16,923 nt of DNA, from assembly GCA_900552245.1 (NCBI GenBank), contig URYY01000030.1, positions 1-16,923 of the forward strand, given 5' to 3'. Every line of letters begins with the position of its first letter. Positions within the stretch are counted from its first letter, which is position 1. The position numbers and the translations under genes are program-made. This document shows positions 1 through 8,882 of this stretch, piece by piece. The stretch comes from an uncultured Opitutales bacterium (GTDB taxonomy: Bacteria; Verrucomicrobiota; Verrucomicrobiia; Opitutales; Intestinicryptomonadaceae). A model generated the notes under the pieces. It searched no databases, was not told where the DNA came from, and saw only the letters and a program-made list of their open reading frames with translations.

Positions 1-1
1 G

Positions 2-2245
2 CCCATACGCGAGACCAAGCGCAAGCTCGCGCGCACATTTGCCACGGCTTTAAGCAACATAAAAAAGTATCCCTGGTACGTTTTCGGCGCAAGTCAGCCC
101 CAGGGCTACAAGTGGATGAAGCAGGACTATCCCAAGCTCTACTCAAAAATAAAAGAGGCTGTAAAAAGCGGCAATATAGAGCCGCTGGGGGCGATGTGGG
201 TTGAGCCCGACTGCAACTTGCCATCAGGCGAGTCGTTCGTGCGCCAAATAATTTACGGAAAGAAATTCTTTAGGGAGGAATTCGGAATTGAGCCGAACTT
301 CTTTTGGATACCGGATTCTTTCGGATATTCTCCGCAGTTGCCGCAGATACTTTTAAAAAGCGGCGTAAAATATTTCATAACCCAGAAGCTATCGTGGAAT
401 ATGATAAATCGCTTTCCATACCACAGCTTTTGGTGGGAGGGCATAGACTCAAGCAGGGTGCTTGCGCATATGCTTGCCGAAGAAACATACAATAGCCCGG
501 CGGCGCCGCGAAGCCTGCTTAAGATAAGCAGAGAGTACGCTCAGCGAGACGTCTCGGACTTTGCTCTCATGGCCTTTGGAATAGGCGACGGCGGGGGAGG
601 CCCGGGAGTTGAGCACTTGGAGCGCATTGCAAAAAATAAGAGAGTTTCGGCGCTTCCGGAAATCTTAAACCGCCCCGTAACGGAATTTCTGGAGAAATTT
701 GAATCTCAGGCCGAGAACTTCCCCGTATGGCGGGGCGACTTGTATCTGGAGAAGCACCAGGGAACTTTCACTACGCAGGGGCCGAATAAAAAGCACAATA
801 GAACTTGCGAGACTCTCCTTAGGGAAGTCGAATTTTTCATGTATCTTTTGGACGCTTCAGGGATTCAGAAGCCCGATAGGGCGCTCTTAGATGAAATTTG
901 GAGGGAAGTTTTGCTCTACCAGTTCCACGATATTTTGCCGGGCTCTTCAATTGAGAGAGTTTACACCGAGAGCTGCATGCGCTATGAGCTTCTAGAGGAA
1001 AAGCTCAGGCTTTTGAGGCGCAGCGCAATAGAAAAGCTCAGGGGCGTTTTCGGCTCCGGCGCGATTTTTAACAGCACTTCTTGGAATGTTGAAATAGGGT
1101 TCGACGATTTAAAGTTAAAAATTCCGCAGCTTGGCTTTGCGTCGAAATCCGAGGCCTCTGCGGGAGAAGATTCGCCCTCGAAAAACTCTTGCGCAAATTT
1201 CCTTGAAAACGACTTTTTGAGTGTGCGCTTTGATTCGGAAGGTGCAATAGTTTCGCTAATAGAAAAGGCAAGCGGCAGGGAGTTTGTCTCGGCAGAAAGG
1301 CCCGCAAATATATTTTTAGTCTATTCTGACAAGGGCGACGCTTGGGACTTCGGTTATGAGTATCGCGACAATCCGCCGGACAGGGCAAAGTTGCTATCGG
1401 CGAAATTTGCAGTGAGCGGTAAAAAAATAGTTCTGGAGTTTGCCTACAAAAATTCAAAAATAGTAGAGGAGCTCAGCCTTGAGGGCGGCGAGCTAAAGCT
1501 AGACTTGCATACAAATTGGCACGATAAAGATTCGATGTTAAGGCTTGTCTTTAACTTGAACTTCAAGGCCGATAAATCTGTAAGCGAGGTTGCATTCGGC
1601 TATTACGAGCGCGCCACAGACGATTCCACCCCCTGGCGCAGGGCGCGCATAGAAACGCCAGCCCACCAGTGGGTTGCAATGGAATCTGCAGATTGCGCGC
1701 TTGCAGTTTTAAATGACGGCAAGTACGGCTGGAGGCTCAAGGACGATTCGATAGAATGCGCAATTTTGCGCTGCGTTCCGCGCCCCGGCGACGCCCTTAT
1801 AGCTGCAAGCGATGCAAGTTCAAATACAGATCCCGCCGACCGCGACTATGCCGACTTGAGCTGCCAGAACTTCAAGCTCTCGCTTCTTCCCATATCCGGC
1901 AAGTTCGAAAAGTCTATGGCTTTTTCGCTCGCACGAAAGTTAAATACCGATTTCGATTGCGACTGCGAATCTGAATCCGGCGGGCGCAAGGCTATGTCTT
2001 TTATAGGAATTTCAAATCCGAAGGTGGAGCTTGTTGCGATGAAGCCCGCTGAAGAGGCTGATGCATGGATAGCGCGCTTTGTGAATGAATCGGATTCAAA
2101 TGCGGATTGCGATGTAAATTTCTTCTTTAAGCCCTCAAAAATTGAGGAGGTAAATTTGGCGGAGGAATCTTTAAAGGAGTGCGAAAACTTGTCCGGCTTG
2201 CGTTTTAAGCCGTTTGAAATCAGAAGCTTCAGAATTTATATCTGA
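2..2245 (+). CDS. Alpha-mannosidase, GH38 family (5'-truncated by window edge)
   Basis: Retaining glycoside hydrolase expected to cleave alpha-mannosyl linkages. The frame is open from base 2, so only the last 747 residues are visible. The first ATG, at 116, lies inside the catalytic domain and is not the start. The metal-site region VEPDCNLPSGES lies at about nt 200-235, and the signature WIPDSFGYS carries the expected catalytic nucleophile Asp at nt 314-316. The LYQFHDILPGSSIERVY segment at about nt 917-967 is another GH38 landmark. The remaining C-terminal 400 or so residues match the beta-rich substrate-binding domains of the family. Full-length relatives are near 1000 residues, so roughly 250 N-terminal residues lie upstream and any signal peptide cannot be seen. 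The stop is TGA at 2243-2245. The next gene starts 115 bp downstream on the same strand. Exact linkage specificity is unknown. Confidence 0.9.
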   Translation, partial: PIRETKRKLARTFATALSNIKKYPWYVFGASQPQGYKWMKQDYPKLYSKIKEAVKSGNIEPLGAMWVEPDCNLPSGESFVRQIIYGKKFFREEFGIEPNFFWIPDSFGYSPQLPQILLKSGVKYFITQKLSWNMINRFPYHSFWWEGIDSSRVLAHMLAEETYNSPAAPRSLLKISREYAQRDVSDFALMAFGIGDGGGGPGVEHLERIAKNKRVSALPEILNRPVTEFLEKFESQAENFPVWRGDLYLEKHQGTFTTQGPNKKHNRTCETLLREVEFFMYLLDASGIQKPDRALLDEIWREVLLYQFHDILPGSSIERVYTESCMRYELLEEKLRLLRRSAIEKLRGVFGSGAIFNSTSWNVEIGFDDLKLKIPQLGFASKSEASAGEDSPSKNSCANFLENDFLSVRFDSEGAIVSLIEKASGREFVSAERPANIFLVYSDKGDAWDFGYEYRDNPPDRAKLLSAKFAVSGKKIVLEFAYKNSKIVEELSLEGGELKLDLHTNWHDKDSMLRLVFNLNFKADKSVSEVAFGYYERATDDSTPWRRARIETPAHQWVAMESADCALAVLNDGKYGWRLKDDSIECAILRCVPRPGDALIAASDASSNTDPADRDYADLSCQNFKLSLLPISGKFEKSMAFSLARKLNTDFDCDCESESGGRKAMSFIGISNPKVELVAMKPAEEADAWIARFVNESDSNADCDVNFFFKPSKIEEVNLAEESLKECENLSGLRFKPFEIRSFRIYI

Positions 2246-2344
2246 GACGGTTTTAGAATTTCGCAGCGCCTTAGACTTCAACTTGGGTTTTTTGGTAAAA
2301 AAATACCTTGTAAAAAGAAAAAATTACTTTCCAATAGTATCTGC

Positions 2345-2353
2345 AAAAGGAGA
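2345..2353 (+). promoter_or_regulatory. Ribosome binding site that sets the start at 2361
   Basis: The sequence AAAAGGAGA ends 7 bases before the ATG at 2361. An in-frame ATG at 2214 lies inside the upstream mannosidase gene and has no such site. It would also add 49 residues that look unlike the start of this protein family. Confidence 0.7.
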
Positions 2354-2360
2354 CTCAGCA

Positions 2361-5300
2361 ATGGATTTTGAAACAGCACTTGGCATAGACCCCAGAACGG
2401 GGAAAAACGCGAAGAAGGATTCCGCCTTTTTTGAATATGTAAATATGAGATTGGCGGCCTTTGGAGCTCCCGTATTTGGCAGGGCGGGCGATTATCCGCT
2501 CTTGAGGCTATCTGCTCCGCTAATAGAAAACTACCGCGATTTCGTCCACCGCATGCAGAATTTTTTGTCGCCGGCGGACGTTCGCATAATGGATTTTTTG
2601 AAAGATTACTTGGCCGACGCGCTAGAGCCTCGCGAGCTTCTTGCAAGCCTTCCGCTTTCATTCGGAATGGATCGCTACGGGGTTGCCAGAGCGCTGTCGC
2701 TGCCGCCGGATAAGGATTCCTACGAAAATGCCTACGTCAAGTCATACAGGGTTAAGCAGGGCGTATTGCACAATCCGAAAAACGATAGGCGCACAACTAA
2801 GGGCGTTTTTCACATAGCAGAGGGAGGATTGCCGATTCCTGACGATAAAAAAGCCGTCCCCAAGGTGGTTTTTAAGAATCTATTTAATGCTGCTATAAAT
2901 GCCCCCGAAGATATTTTGGAGCTTCCCTTTACCTCCACACAAGAGCGCAAGGCAAAGCTCTGGGTATCGCTATTTTTAAGGCCCATAGTCTGCCCAAAAA
3001 TTCCCAACGGAGCTTCCGAAAAGCGCATGGAAATAAGGTTCTTTGTGCCGGGCGGTTTGGTGTCAAATTTGGACTTTGTAGAGAGCATATTTGGAAATGC
3101 AGGCAATCCATACTTGGCAAAGAACGACTCCTTAAACGACTTTGACACTTGGACGGGGCACACCGGTTGCGTAATACTTGCCCCGCATCTTACGTGCCTA
3201 ACTAAAAAGTCGCTGGGGCTTCCGCGCTACGAAGATGCAAGCGAGCGCCAGAGGCGCGACGGAATGTGCTGGAAGGATGAAAACGAGCTCTACAACGACG
3301 GCTCTCCATTTAAAATCACCGCTCGCGACGCAAGGGGCGTGATCGTTACAATCATTGCCGACAACTACTTTGGCTACTCCAAAAAGGAGATAAAAACCCA
3401 GATAAGCTACTCCGCAAATCTCTACGGGCAATGCGAGGAAGAGCACAGCGGCGGCGCGCTTGCCTACTCAAGCCGAGATTTGGGCGACGACTTCTACGCA
3501 GCTTCCTACGAAATTGGCAATGGGCGAACCTTTGAGGAGACTGTTGAGATTCTGAAGGACGATGTAATTAAGTACGATGAGGGTTGGGCTGTAGATAAGA
3601 AGTATCCGAATATAATTTACGTCCATGAAGACTCCTACTTCTCACTAAAGACCCAGACTGTATCGTGGAAAAAGGACGGCGAGGAAAAGTCCATACCGCT
3701 TACTCCGGGCAACACATACATAACGCCAATGGGCTACAAAGTTGAGATGATGCGCCCTCACGAATCTCGCAGGTGGAGGCTTGTTGGAACGGTCGAAGAG
3801 GGAGTTTACTGCCACAAGCCCGCGACGGTATCGGGCGGCGGAAAGAGCGAGATTTCAAAGGACATCACAGACGCCATAATCCACGGTCCATCGTTTGTGG
3901 CCGATTTCAAAAAGGATATGGAGCTTGTGGAGTTTATCATAAATAAAAACTACGGCGACAGAAATAAAGATCCCTCCCAGAACAAGGGCAAGGATAGCCG
4001 TCCGATTTTGGACTCGCGCCGCACGATGGGTTCTGTCGTAAAACTTCTGACGCCCAGCGAGGACTTCACCGACGAGTACAACAAGTGGCTGTCGACAATA
4101 CCGTTTTACATTAGGGAGTTCGTGCTAACTGTAAAGCGCCATTACAGGCCCGAGTGGGGCAAGGATTGGCAGAGCAAGTTCAGCGTTGATTCCATAAACG
4201 GCAAGGACGGCAACATATTAAAGTACAAGAATTCGAGCGTCTTGACATCCTATTTGCGAGTCGGATTTACAAAGGACGGCGCTTGGCGCACTTTCAGCCT
4301 TCGCAAGGACTTCTTCCCCTCATACAAGGTGCAGATGGAAGACGACATCACTAGTTCCGTAGTTGTTCCGTCTTCCTCTGTGAAGTACCTTCCGGAAAAT
4401 TTTGAGAGCCGCCACCCATCGGTCAAGATAACCGAAAATTGCGAGTATAGGCTATTCCAGCGTCCGGACGAGGCTGTAAACCGCGGATACGACAAGCGGG
4501 CGGAGGCCGATATGTCGCAAAGCGACGTGTTCTTCTCGAACTACGAGCCGCTCACGCACGAGCAGGTAAAGGAGATGACTGACGACGTCTTGCGCTTCTA
4601 CCGCTTTACGGAGCCAATGCAGAAGAATCTTCAGAACTTCCTTAAGGCTTCAAAGCCGGAGTATGTGGTTTGCTCTGCAAATCCGCGCCTAATAGACGGC
4701 AAGGCCTCAAAAAACGTTCGCTACCTTCAGAATCGCGACGATCTGGTAAACCCGCGCAAGTACTATATTTGCGATGTGGGCGCGCGCCTGCGCAGGAGAA
4801 TTCCGGCCGGTATGGACGTTCCACACCCCGTATCGAGCGTTATATCCGGGCGCAGAAACAATCCGCCAAGCGAAGGCATAAGGCCGCTTTGCGTGCACGG
4901 GCCTCTGCATTACTTGGAATTGCCTGAGGCCTTCATGGAGTTTATAGCTTCTATGACGGGCAAGTCGCCTTCCACAACCGGAGCGGGGCTTGAGGGTGCG
5001 CTTACAAAGGGGCCATTTAACGCTCTTGCGCCAATAACGGATTTGAACAACGCGCTTGTTTCCTTTGCTCTTTGCTCTTACAGCGTCTGGCTCAGCTCTG
5101 CGGGCTACATAGGGCCAAAGTATAGAGTTGACCACGACATAAGCCTTCTAATACCCGAAATTTGGTCGCGCATGCGCTCGCGCGAGCGCAAGGTAAAATT
5201 TCTCATAGAGAAGGGAATGCTCGAAAGGTGCAAGGACATGGAGTTTGAGGGCAAGCCAGTGCTCTCATCGCGCTTGGGCTGGAGGATAACAAAGGAATTT

Positions 5301-5819
5301 GTAATTGCCTTCTTTGGCAGGGTTTTCTCAAGCCCCGCGAGCATATTTACAGAGGATATGCTAAGACCGGAGCTTCAGGATATGAAGATTTTTGCAGATT
5401 CCATGGACAATATGGTTGGCGCCCACAGGCGCGCTGCAGAGGCCTATTTTGCGGATGGTTCAATAGAGGGTGCCTGCCCGCCCTTGAAGGCTCTCTTGCA
5501 CATTATGAGAGACGGCCACTACGAGGGAAAAACTCTCGCCGACGAGTCTATACGCAAGCTCTTTGAGCGCGATAAGATTATAAAGTCTGAGTGGTATGTT
5601 GAGCGCATTATGGCTCGCCAGCAGATTGATGTAAATTCACTTCAGAAGATGATTTCCCAGATGCAGTCGAATATGGCAAATTCCGTAAACGACGAAATCG
5701 TTAGGAAAATGTCTAAGGATTTGTCGGAGGCGAACTTGAAGCTTAAGTCTATAAAGACTCTGAATTCTCTAAAATCTCTCGCGGGAACTATTGGGGTTGA
5801 CCCGTATATATACCAGTAG
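2361..5819 (+). CDS. PPi-type phosphoenolpyruvate carboxykinase (probable)
   Basis: A 1152-residue soluble protein with no signal peptide or membrane segment. Its length and several blocks match, from memory, the pyrophosphate-dependent PEP carboxykinase family (EC 4.1.1.38) known from Propionibacterium and Entamoeba. That enzyme interconverts PEP + CO2 + Pi with oxaloacetate + PPi and is unlike the ATP/GTP enzymes in overall sequence. Diagnostic blocks are GVFHIAEGGLPIP (148-160), GHTGCVILAPH (266-276), ADNYFGYSKKEIKTQIS (333-349), a phosphate-loop-like SGGGKSE (491-497) and SMTGKSPSTTGAG (864-876). The last 80 or so residues are heptad-rich and may form a coiled coil. The start is fixed by the Shine-Dalgarno at 2345-2353; the 115-bp gap to the mannosidase gene is AT-rich and holds no clear promoter. 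The likely job is anaplerosis or fermentation at the PEP node. No biochemical proof exists here, and many relatives are annotated only as hypothetical. Confidence 0.75.
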   Translation: MDFETALGIDPRTGKNAKKDSAFFEYVNMRLAAFGAPVFGRAGDYPLLRLSAPLIENYRDFVHRMQNFLSPADVRIMDFLKDYLADALEPRELLASLPLSFGMDRYGVARALSLPPDKDSYENAYVKSYRVKQGVLHNPKNDRRTTKGVFHIAEGGLPIPDDKKAVPKVVFKNLFNAAINAPEDILELPFTSTQERKAKLWVSLFLRPIVCPKIPNGASEKRMEIRFFVPGGLVSNLDFVESIFGNAGNPYLAKNDSLNDFDTWTGHTGCVILAPHLTCLTKKSLGLPRYEDASERQRRDGMCWKDENELYNDGSPFKITARDARGVIVTIIADNYFGYSKKEIKTQISYSANLYGQCEEEHSGGALAYSSRDLGDDFYAASYEIGNGRTFEETVEILKDDVIKYDEGWAVDKKYPNIIYVHEDSYFSLKTQTVSWKKDGEEKSIPLTPGNTYITPMGYKVEMMRPHESRRWRLVGTVEEGVYCHKPATVSGGGKSEISKDITDAIIHGPSFVADFKKDMELVEFIINKNYGDRNKDPSQNKGKDSRPILDSRRTMGSVVKLLTPSEDFTDEYNKWLSTIPFYIREFVLTVKRHYRPEWGKDWQSKFSVDSINGKDGNILKYKNSSVLTSYLRVGFTKDGAWRTFSLRKDFFPSYKVQMEDDITSSVVVPSSSVKYLPENFESRHPSVKITENCEYRLFQRPDEAVNRGYDKRAEADMSQSDVFFSNYEPLTHEQVKEMTDDVLRFYRFTEPMQKNLQNFLKASKPEYVVCSANPRLIDGKASKNVRYLQNRDDLVNPRKYYICDVGARLRRRIPAGMDVPHPVSSVISGRRNNPPSEGIRPLCVHGPLHYLELPEAFMEFIASMTGKSPSTTGAGLEGALTKGPFNALAPITDLNNALVSFALCSYSVWLSSAGYIGPKYRVDHDISLLIPEIWSRMRSRERKVKFLIEKGMLERCKDMEFEGKPVLSSRLGWRITKEFVIAFFGRVFSSPASIFTEDMLRPELQDMKIFADSMDNMVGAHRRAAEAYFADGSIEGACPPLKALLHIMRDGHYEGKTLADESIRKLFERDKIIKSEWYVERIMARQQIDVNSLQKMISQMQSNMANSVNDEIVRKMSKDLSEANLKLKSIKTLNSLKSLAGTIGVDPYIYQ

Positions 5820-5831
5820 TTTTAGATTGTG

Positions 5832-5850
5832 CGCACATTGAATTTGTGCG
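5832..5850. repeat. Short hairpin just before the terminator
   Basis: CGCACA (5832-5837) pairs with TGTGCG (5845-5850) around a 7-base AT-rich loop. It lies 12 bases after the carboxykinase stop codon and 9 bases before the main terminator stem. It may protect the mRNA 3' end or be part of a double terminator. Confidence 0.4.
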
Positions 5851-5859
5851 GCGGTAAAG

Positions 5860-5897
5860 AAAAAGTGCAAGCCACAACGCGACTTGCGCTTTTTTTA
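5860..5897. terminator. Bidirectional rho-independent terminator between convergent genes
   Basis: AAAAAGTGCAAG (5860-5871) pairs with CTTGCGCTTTTT (5883-5894) with one G-T wobble and an 11-base loop. On the + strand it is followed by a run of T to 5896. Read on the - strand, the A-rich left arm gives a T-rich tail. It therefore can end both the + strand carboxykinase transcript and the - strand regulator transcript, whose gene stops at 5923. Confidence 0.8.
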
Positions 5898-5922
5898 TAA
5901 AATAGTTTTTTTAGAATGGAAA

Positions 5923-6966
5923 CTAAATGGTATTGCCCCTTATCAGATTAGTTTCCACAACTTCGCTTAAGTTGGGGTTCCAATTTAAAATCTGCCTTGC
6001 TATCTTTCGGCCGAGATCGTAGAAGTCGATAGACACGGTCGATACGCCGCCTTCGACGATGTGTTTCATTTCCGTATCGTTGTAGGTTAGCACGCCGTAA
6101 TCTTTGCGCAGTTCAAGGCCTTTTTCCTTTGCGGTTTTCATAAGCTTAACAAGGTCGCTGTCCTCTATCACAAACCACAGTGTATTTGGCCGCACATTTT
6201 CTTCCGAAACCACGGAATCCACAAAGTAATTAAATCCATTTTCCTCGGCAAATTCCCTGAGTACATCTCCAATTTCAACGGGGTGCAGATTTTTTGGGTC
6301 GTACACATAGCGCAAGTCGAAATTTTTGTATTTTGAGAGCTCGGGAGCCAGTTTATCGAGGGCGCTTCTAAAATTTTTGTCGAAGTTTTGGACTATTTTG
6401 GGGCAGTCTTTCATCGGGAAATCTATGTCGATGTCCGCCAACAAAAGCTTGCGCTGATCCATTTGAGATAGAATTTTTTTTATGCCGGCATCGCGCATGG
6501 GAACTACCACGTAATACTCGTACTTGCCTATGGCCTCTTTTAGAAAATTCTTAAAATTATTTTCGTTATTGTGGTGCGAGCAGAAATTTAAATTTGCCTT
6601 GTTGCCAACTCCGTCGACGATGCCCCTAGCAATTAGGGCCTTGTATGGATTGCTTATAAAGCTAAACAGCAAGAATACGTTTGGCTTTCTGTCGTATTTT
6701 TCCTTTATAACGAAAAATCCCTTGCCTTGGCTAGCGCCCACAACACCCTTTTCCTTGAGCTCTCCATAAGAGCGGCGGACAGTTTCGCAGGCTATTTTGC
6801 AGAAGCGTGCAGTCAGATTTATCGATGGCAGCCTATCGCCTTTTTTTAGTTCGCCGGAACTTATAGCGTCCAAAAAGAAGGATACTATCGCCTTTGGTTT
6901 GGATTCCTGTGCCGTTTCGACTTTTCCCTTTAGAAGAGTCAAAAGTTCCTCGTTTTTATCAGTCAT
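5923..6966 (-). CDS. GntR-type transcriptional regulator with sugar-binding-like effector domain
   Basis: A 347-residue DNA-binding regulator. Residues about 24-90 form a GntR winged helix: an ISSGELKKGDRLPS block, then CKIACETVRRSYGEL as the recognition region, then KGVVGASQGKGFFV as the wing. Residues from about 95 onward resemble the periplasmic-binding-protein/LacI effector fold, which in AraR-like regulators binds a sugar or sugar derivative. It lies convergent to the mannosidase-carboxykinase unit and divergent from the nitroreductase-GH43 pair, so control of the GH43 unit or of its own gene is a reasonable guess. The start ATG at 6964-6966 lacks a clear Shine-Dalgarno sequence. A hand-counted line within it (6541-6600) has only 16 of 60 G+C, AT-richer than the carboxykinase gene. 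The ligand is unknown. Confidence 0.85.
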   Translation of the reverse strand: MTDKNEELLTLLKGKVETAQESKPKAIVSFFLDAISSGELKKGDRLPSINLTARFCKIACETVRRSYGELKEKGVVGASQGKGFFVIKEKYDRKPNVFLLFSFISNPYKALIARGIVDGVGNKANLNFCSHHNNENNFKNFLKEAIGKYEYYVVVPMRDAGIKKILSQMDQRKLLLADIDIDFPMKDCPKIVQNFDKNFRSALDKLAPELSKYKNFDLRYVYDPKNLHPVEIGDVLREFAEENGFNYFVDSVVSEENVRPNTLWFVIEDSDLVKLMKTAKEKGLELRKDYGVLTYNDTEMKHIVEGGVSTVSIDFYDLGRKIARQILNWNPNLSEVVETNLIRGNTI

Positions 6967-7127
6967 AATACTAATTTATTTTGATTTATGCTAGCTGTAG
7001 CGATAACTTCGTAGTCTGGCAAACGGTAGAGTTCACACAATAAGAATGTTTTATTATGATAAGTCAAATGTTTTTTGATTTTAGCTATTCTCATCCGGAT
7101 AGTCCGATTAAAAAGTCTTGATTTATT

Positions 7128-7152
7128 GGCATTGTAATGTTGAGATAATGCC
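7128..7152. promoter_or_regulatory. Inverted repeat overlapping a -10-like hexamer (candidate operator/promoter)
   Basis: GGCATT (7128-7133) and AATGCC (7147-7152) form a perfect 6-bp inverted repeat with a 13-base spacer. The right arm overlaps GATAAT (7144-7149), which resembles a -10 box for the downstream + strand nitroreductase gene. No convincing -35 hexamer sits at standard spacing; TTGATT at 7118 is 20 bases away. An operator for the divergent GntR-type regulator is possible but unproven. The rest of the 254-bp divergent gap (6967-7220) shows nothing else clear. Confidence 0.3.
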
Positions 7153-7220
7153 GTCGTTTGGGGTTTGCCTGTGTTTTATAGCGGGCGAAACTGCGACACT
7201 TAAAAGCAAGGAGAAGTTTT

Positions 7221-7787
7221 ATGAATTCTGTAATTGATGCAATAATTTCCCGCAGAGCCGTTCGCACCTTCGCGGACAAACAGATAGCCTCTGAGGATTT
7301 GGAACTGATTCTAAAGTGCGCCCAGTATGCACCAAGCGGTATGAACAGGCAGGCAAACCAGTTTACCGTACTGTCTGGAAGCCGTATTCTAGACGAATTT
7401 TTGAGCGAGGTTAAAAAGGATATCGCGGAGTCTGACAGCGAATTTTGGAAATCGCGCGCAAAGAATCCCAACTTCAATTTTTTTTACAAAGCTCCCACTT
7501 TTGTGATCGTATCGAGCAATCCCGAGGCAAACGCCCTGACTCCGGCGGAAGATGCGGCGGTTGCGATTGAAAATATGATGATAGCCGCAAAGAGTTTGGG
7601 CATATCGTCTTGCTGGATTCATACACTTTGCATGATAGGTGCGGCTCCTAATACGCGTAGGTTCTTGGAGCAGTATGGCCTGCCGCAGAGCCACAAGATT
7701 TACGGTTCCGTAGCTTTGGGTTACAATTCGAGTACGGAGCCCTCTGCACATTCGATAGTCGGCAATAAGATCGTATTTGCGAAGTAA
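7221..7787 (+). CDS. Nitroreductase-family flavoprotein
   Basis: A 188-residue cytoplasmic oxidoreductase of the FMN-dependent nitroreductase fold. The N-terminal SRRAVRTFADK (10-20) is the FMN phosphate/ribityl-binding signature of the family, and APSGMNRQANQ follows at about residues 37-47. The central EDAAVAIENMMIAAKSLGI helix and the SCWIH segment match the core dimer helices, and the C-terminal GSVALGYN is also typical. The family usually works as a homodimer using NAD(P)H. The length is at the short end of the usual range of roughly 180-220 residues. The start is supported by AAGGAG at 7208-7213, 7 bases before the ATG. The GH43 gene starts 63 bp downstream on the same strand and may be co-transcribed. 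The physiological substrate cannot be read from sequence; nitro compounds, quinones and flavin reduction are all possible. Confidence 0.88.
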   Translation: MNSVIDAIISRRAVRTFADKQIASEDLELILKCAQYAPSGMNRQANQFTVLSGSRILDEFLSEVKKDIAESDSEFWKSRAKNPNFNFFYKAPTFVIVSSNPEANALTPAEDAAVAIENMMIAAKSLGISSCWIHTLCMIGAAPNTRRFLEQYGLPQSHKIYGSVALGYNSSTEPSAHSIVGNKIVFAK

Positions 7788-7850
7788 TAGAGCCCTTGTG
7801 CTCAGTGCGCTTGCATATTTACTTATTAGCCTAAACTTACAAGGATACGT

Positions 7851-8846
7851 ATGAATAAATACGCAATATTGGGGATTGCGGCGCTTTTGCCGTTAATTTC
7901 TGCATGTTCATCAGACTCGTCTAAAACTTGCGATGATGCAGGTGCTTTAGAGCCCTCTTATTTGAAGGGTTACAGGTTTAAGGCTTCACCTAATCCATTT
8001 ATTCGCCACGTCTATTCCTCTGACGCCGCGGCGCACATTTGGAAAGACGGCAGGCTCTACGTCTATACCTCGACCGACGTCCACCCGGCGCGCGGTTGCG
8101 ATTTGATGGAAGTTTACCACGTATTTTCCACAGACGATATGGTAAATTGGATAGACCACGGCGTGATTTTGTCGTCCAAAGATGTAGCTTGGGGCAGAAA
8201 GGAAGGCGGCTTTATGTGGGCGCCCGACGTTGCGTACAAAGACGGAACCTACTACCTCTATTTCCCACACCCGTCGGATACCGACTGGAATAACTCTTGG
8301 AAGATAGGCATAGCCACAAGCAAGAGCCCGACTTCCGGATTTAAGGTCATAGGCTATATGAAAGACGTAAAGCCCTACATTGATCCTTGCGTGTTTGTGG
8401 ACGATGACGGCACGGCCTACTTCTATCAGGGCGGTTCGGGCAAGTGCTTTGGCGGAAAGCTCAAGGATAATATGATTGAAATCGACGGCGAGCTTAAGGA
8501 AATGACGGGGCTTACCGATTTCCACGAAGCACCGTGGGTCTTTAAGAAAGACGACCTCTACTACCTCACGCACTCCGACAATCACGTGGATAAAAAGGAC
8601 GGTACCTTCAACAGAATGCAGTATTCCGTGAGCAAGTCTCCGCTTGGCCCCTGGACGCCCATGGGAATTTACCTGGACTCCACCGATACTCTCACAAACC
8701 ACGGCAGCATAATTGAGTTTAAGGGGCAGTGGTACACCTTCTACCACAAAAAAGCGGTCGACGTAAATGACACCCGCTCGGTCTGTGTGGATAAGCTATT
8801 CTTTGACAAGGACGGCAAGATTATGAAGGTCAAGCAGACTCGCTAA
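7851..8846 (+). CDS. GH43-family glycoside hydrolase, predicted lipoprotein
   Basis: A 331-residue predicted lipoprotein with a five-bladed beta-propeller hydrolase domain, expected to remove arabinofuranosyl or xylosyl residues from plant or host glycans. A signal peptide ends in the lipobox LISAC with Cys19 as the lipidation site. Inverting GH43 enzymes use three acids: Asp58 in YSSDAAAHIW is the probable base, Asp178 in KPYIDPCVFVDDDG the pKa modulator, and Glu226 in DFHEAPWVFKK the proton donor. A late LTNHGSIIEFKG block supplies the usual active-site His. The length fits a single catalytic domain with no extra carbohydrate-binding module. An AAGGA site at 7841-7845 precedes the ATG at 7851, and a strong terminator follows. 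Exposure in the outer envelope is inferred from the lipobox. Arabinosidase versus xylosidase activity cannot be decided by eye. Confidence 0.88.
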   Translation: MNKYAILGIAALLPLISACSSDSSKTCDDAGALEPSYLKGYRFKASPNPFIRHVYSSDAAAHIWKDGRLYVYTSTDVHPARGCDLMEVYHVFSTDDMVNWIDHGVILSSKDVAWGRKEGGFMWAPDVAYKDGTYYLYFPHPSDTDWNNSWKIGIATSKSPTSGFKVIGYMKDVKPYIDPCVFVDDDGTAYFYQGGSGKCFGGKLKDNMIEIDGELKEMTGLTDFHEAPWVFKKDDLYYLTHSDNHVDKKDGTFNRMQYSVSKSPLGPWTPMGIYLDSTDTLTNHGSIIEFKGQWYTFYHKKAVDVNDTRSVCVDKLFFDKDGKIMKVKQTR

Positions 8847-8882
8847 GCGCCGATAAATACGCAAATTGAAAACATCTAAATT

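Noticed and set aside
1068..1457. A 129-codon - strand frame inside the mannosidase gene
   Set aside because: It overlaps a continuous GH38 coding frame and its product is low-complexity, rich in Arg, Pro and Cys, with no motif.
2214..2360. Upstream in-frame ATG for the carboxykinase
   Set aside because: It would overlap the mannosidase 3' end, lacks a Shine-Dalgarno site and adds 49 atypical residues, whereas the ATG at 2361 has a clear ribosome site.
4707..5135. A 142-codon open frame on the - strand inside the carboxykinase gene
   Set aside because: It lies wholly opposite conserved coding sequence, has no ribosome site or recognisable domain, and is Arg/Ala-rich as expected for a shadow frame.
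7986..8747. A 253-codon open frame on the - strand, opposite the GH43 gene
   Set aside because: The + strand frame has a lipobox, all GH43 catalytic acids, a ribosome site and a terminator. The antisense frame shows no family motif, and long antisense frames are expected opposite biased codons.
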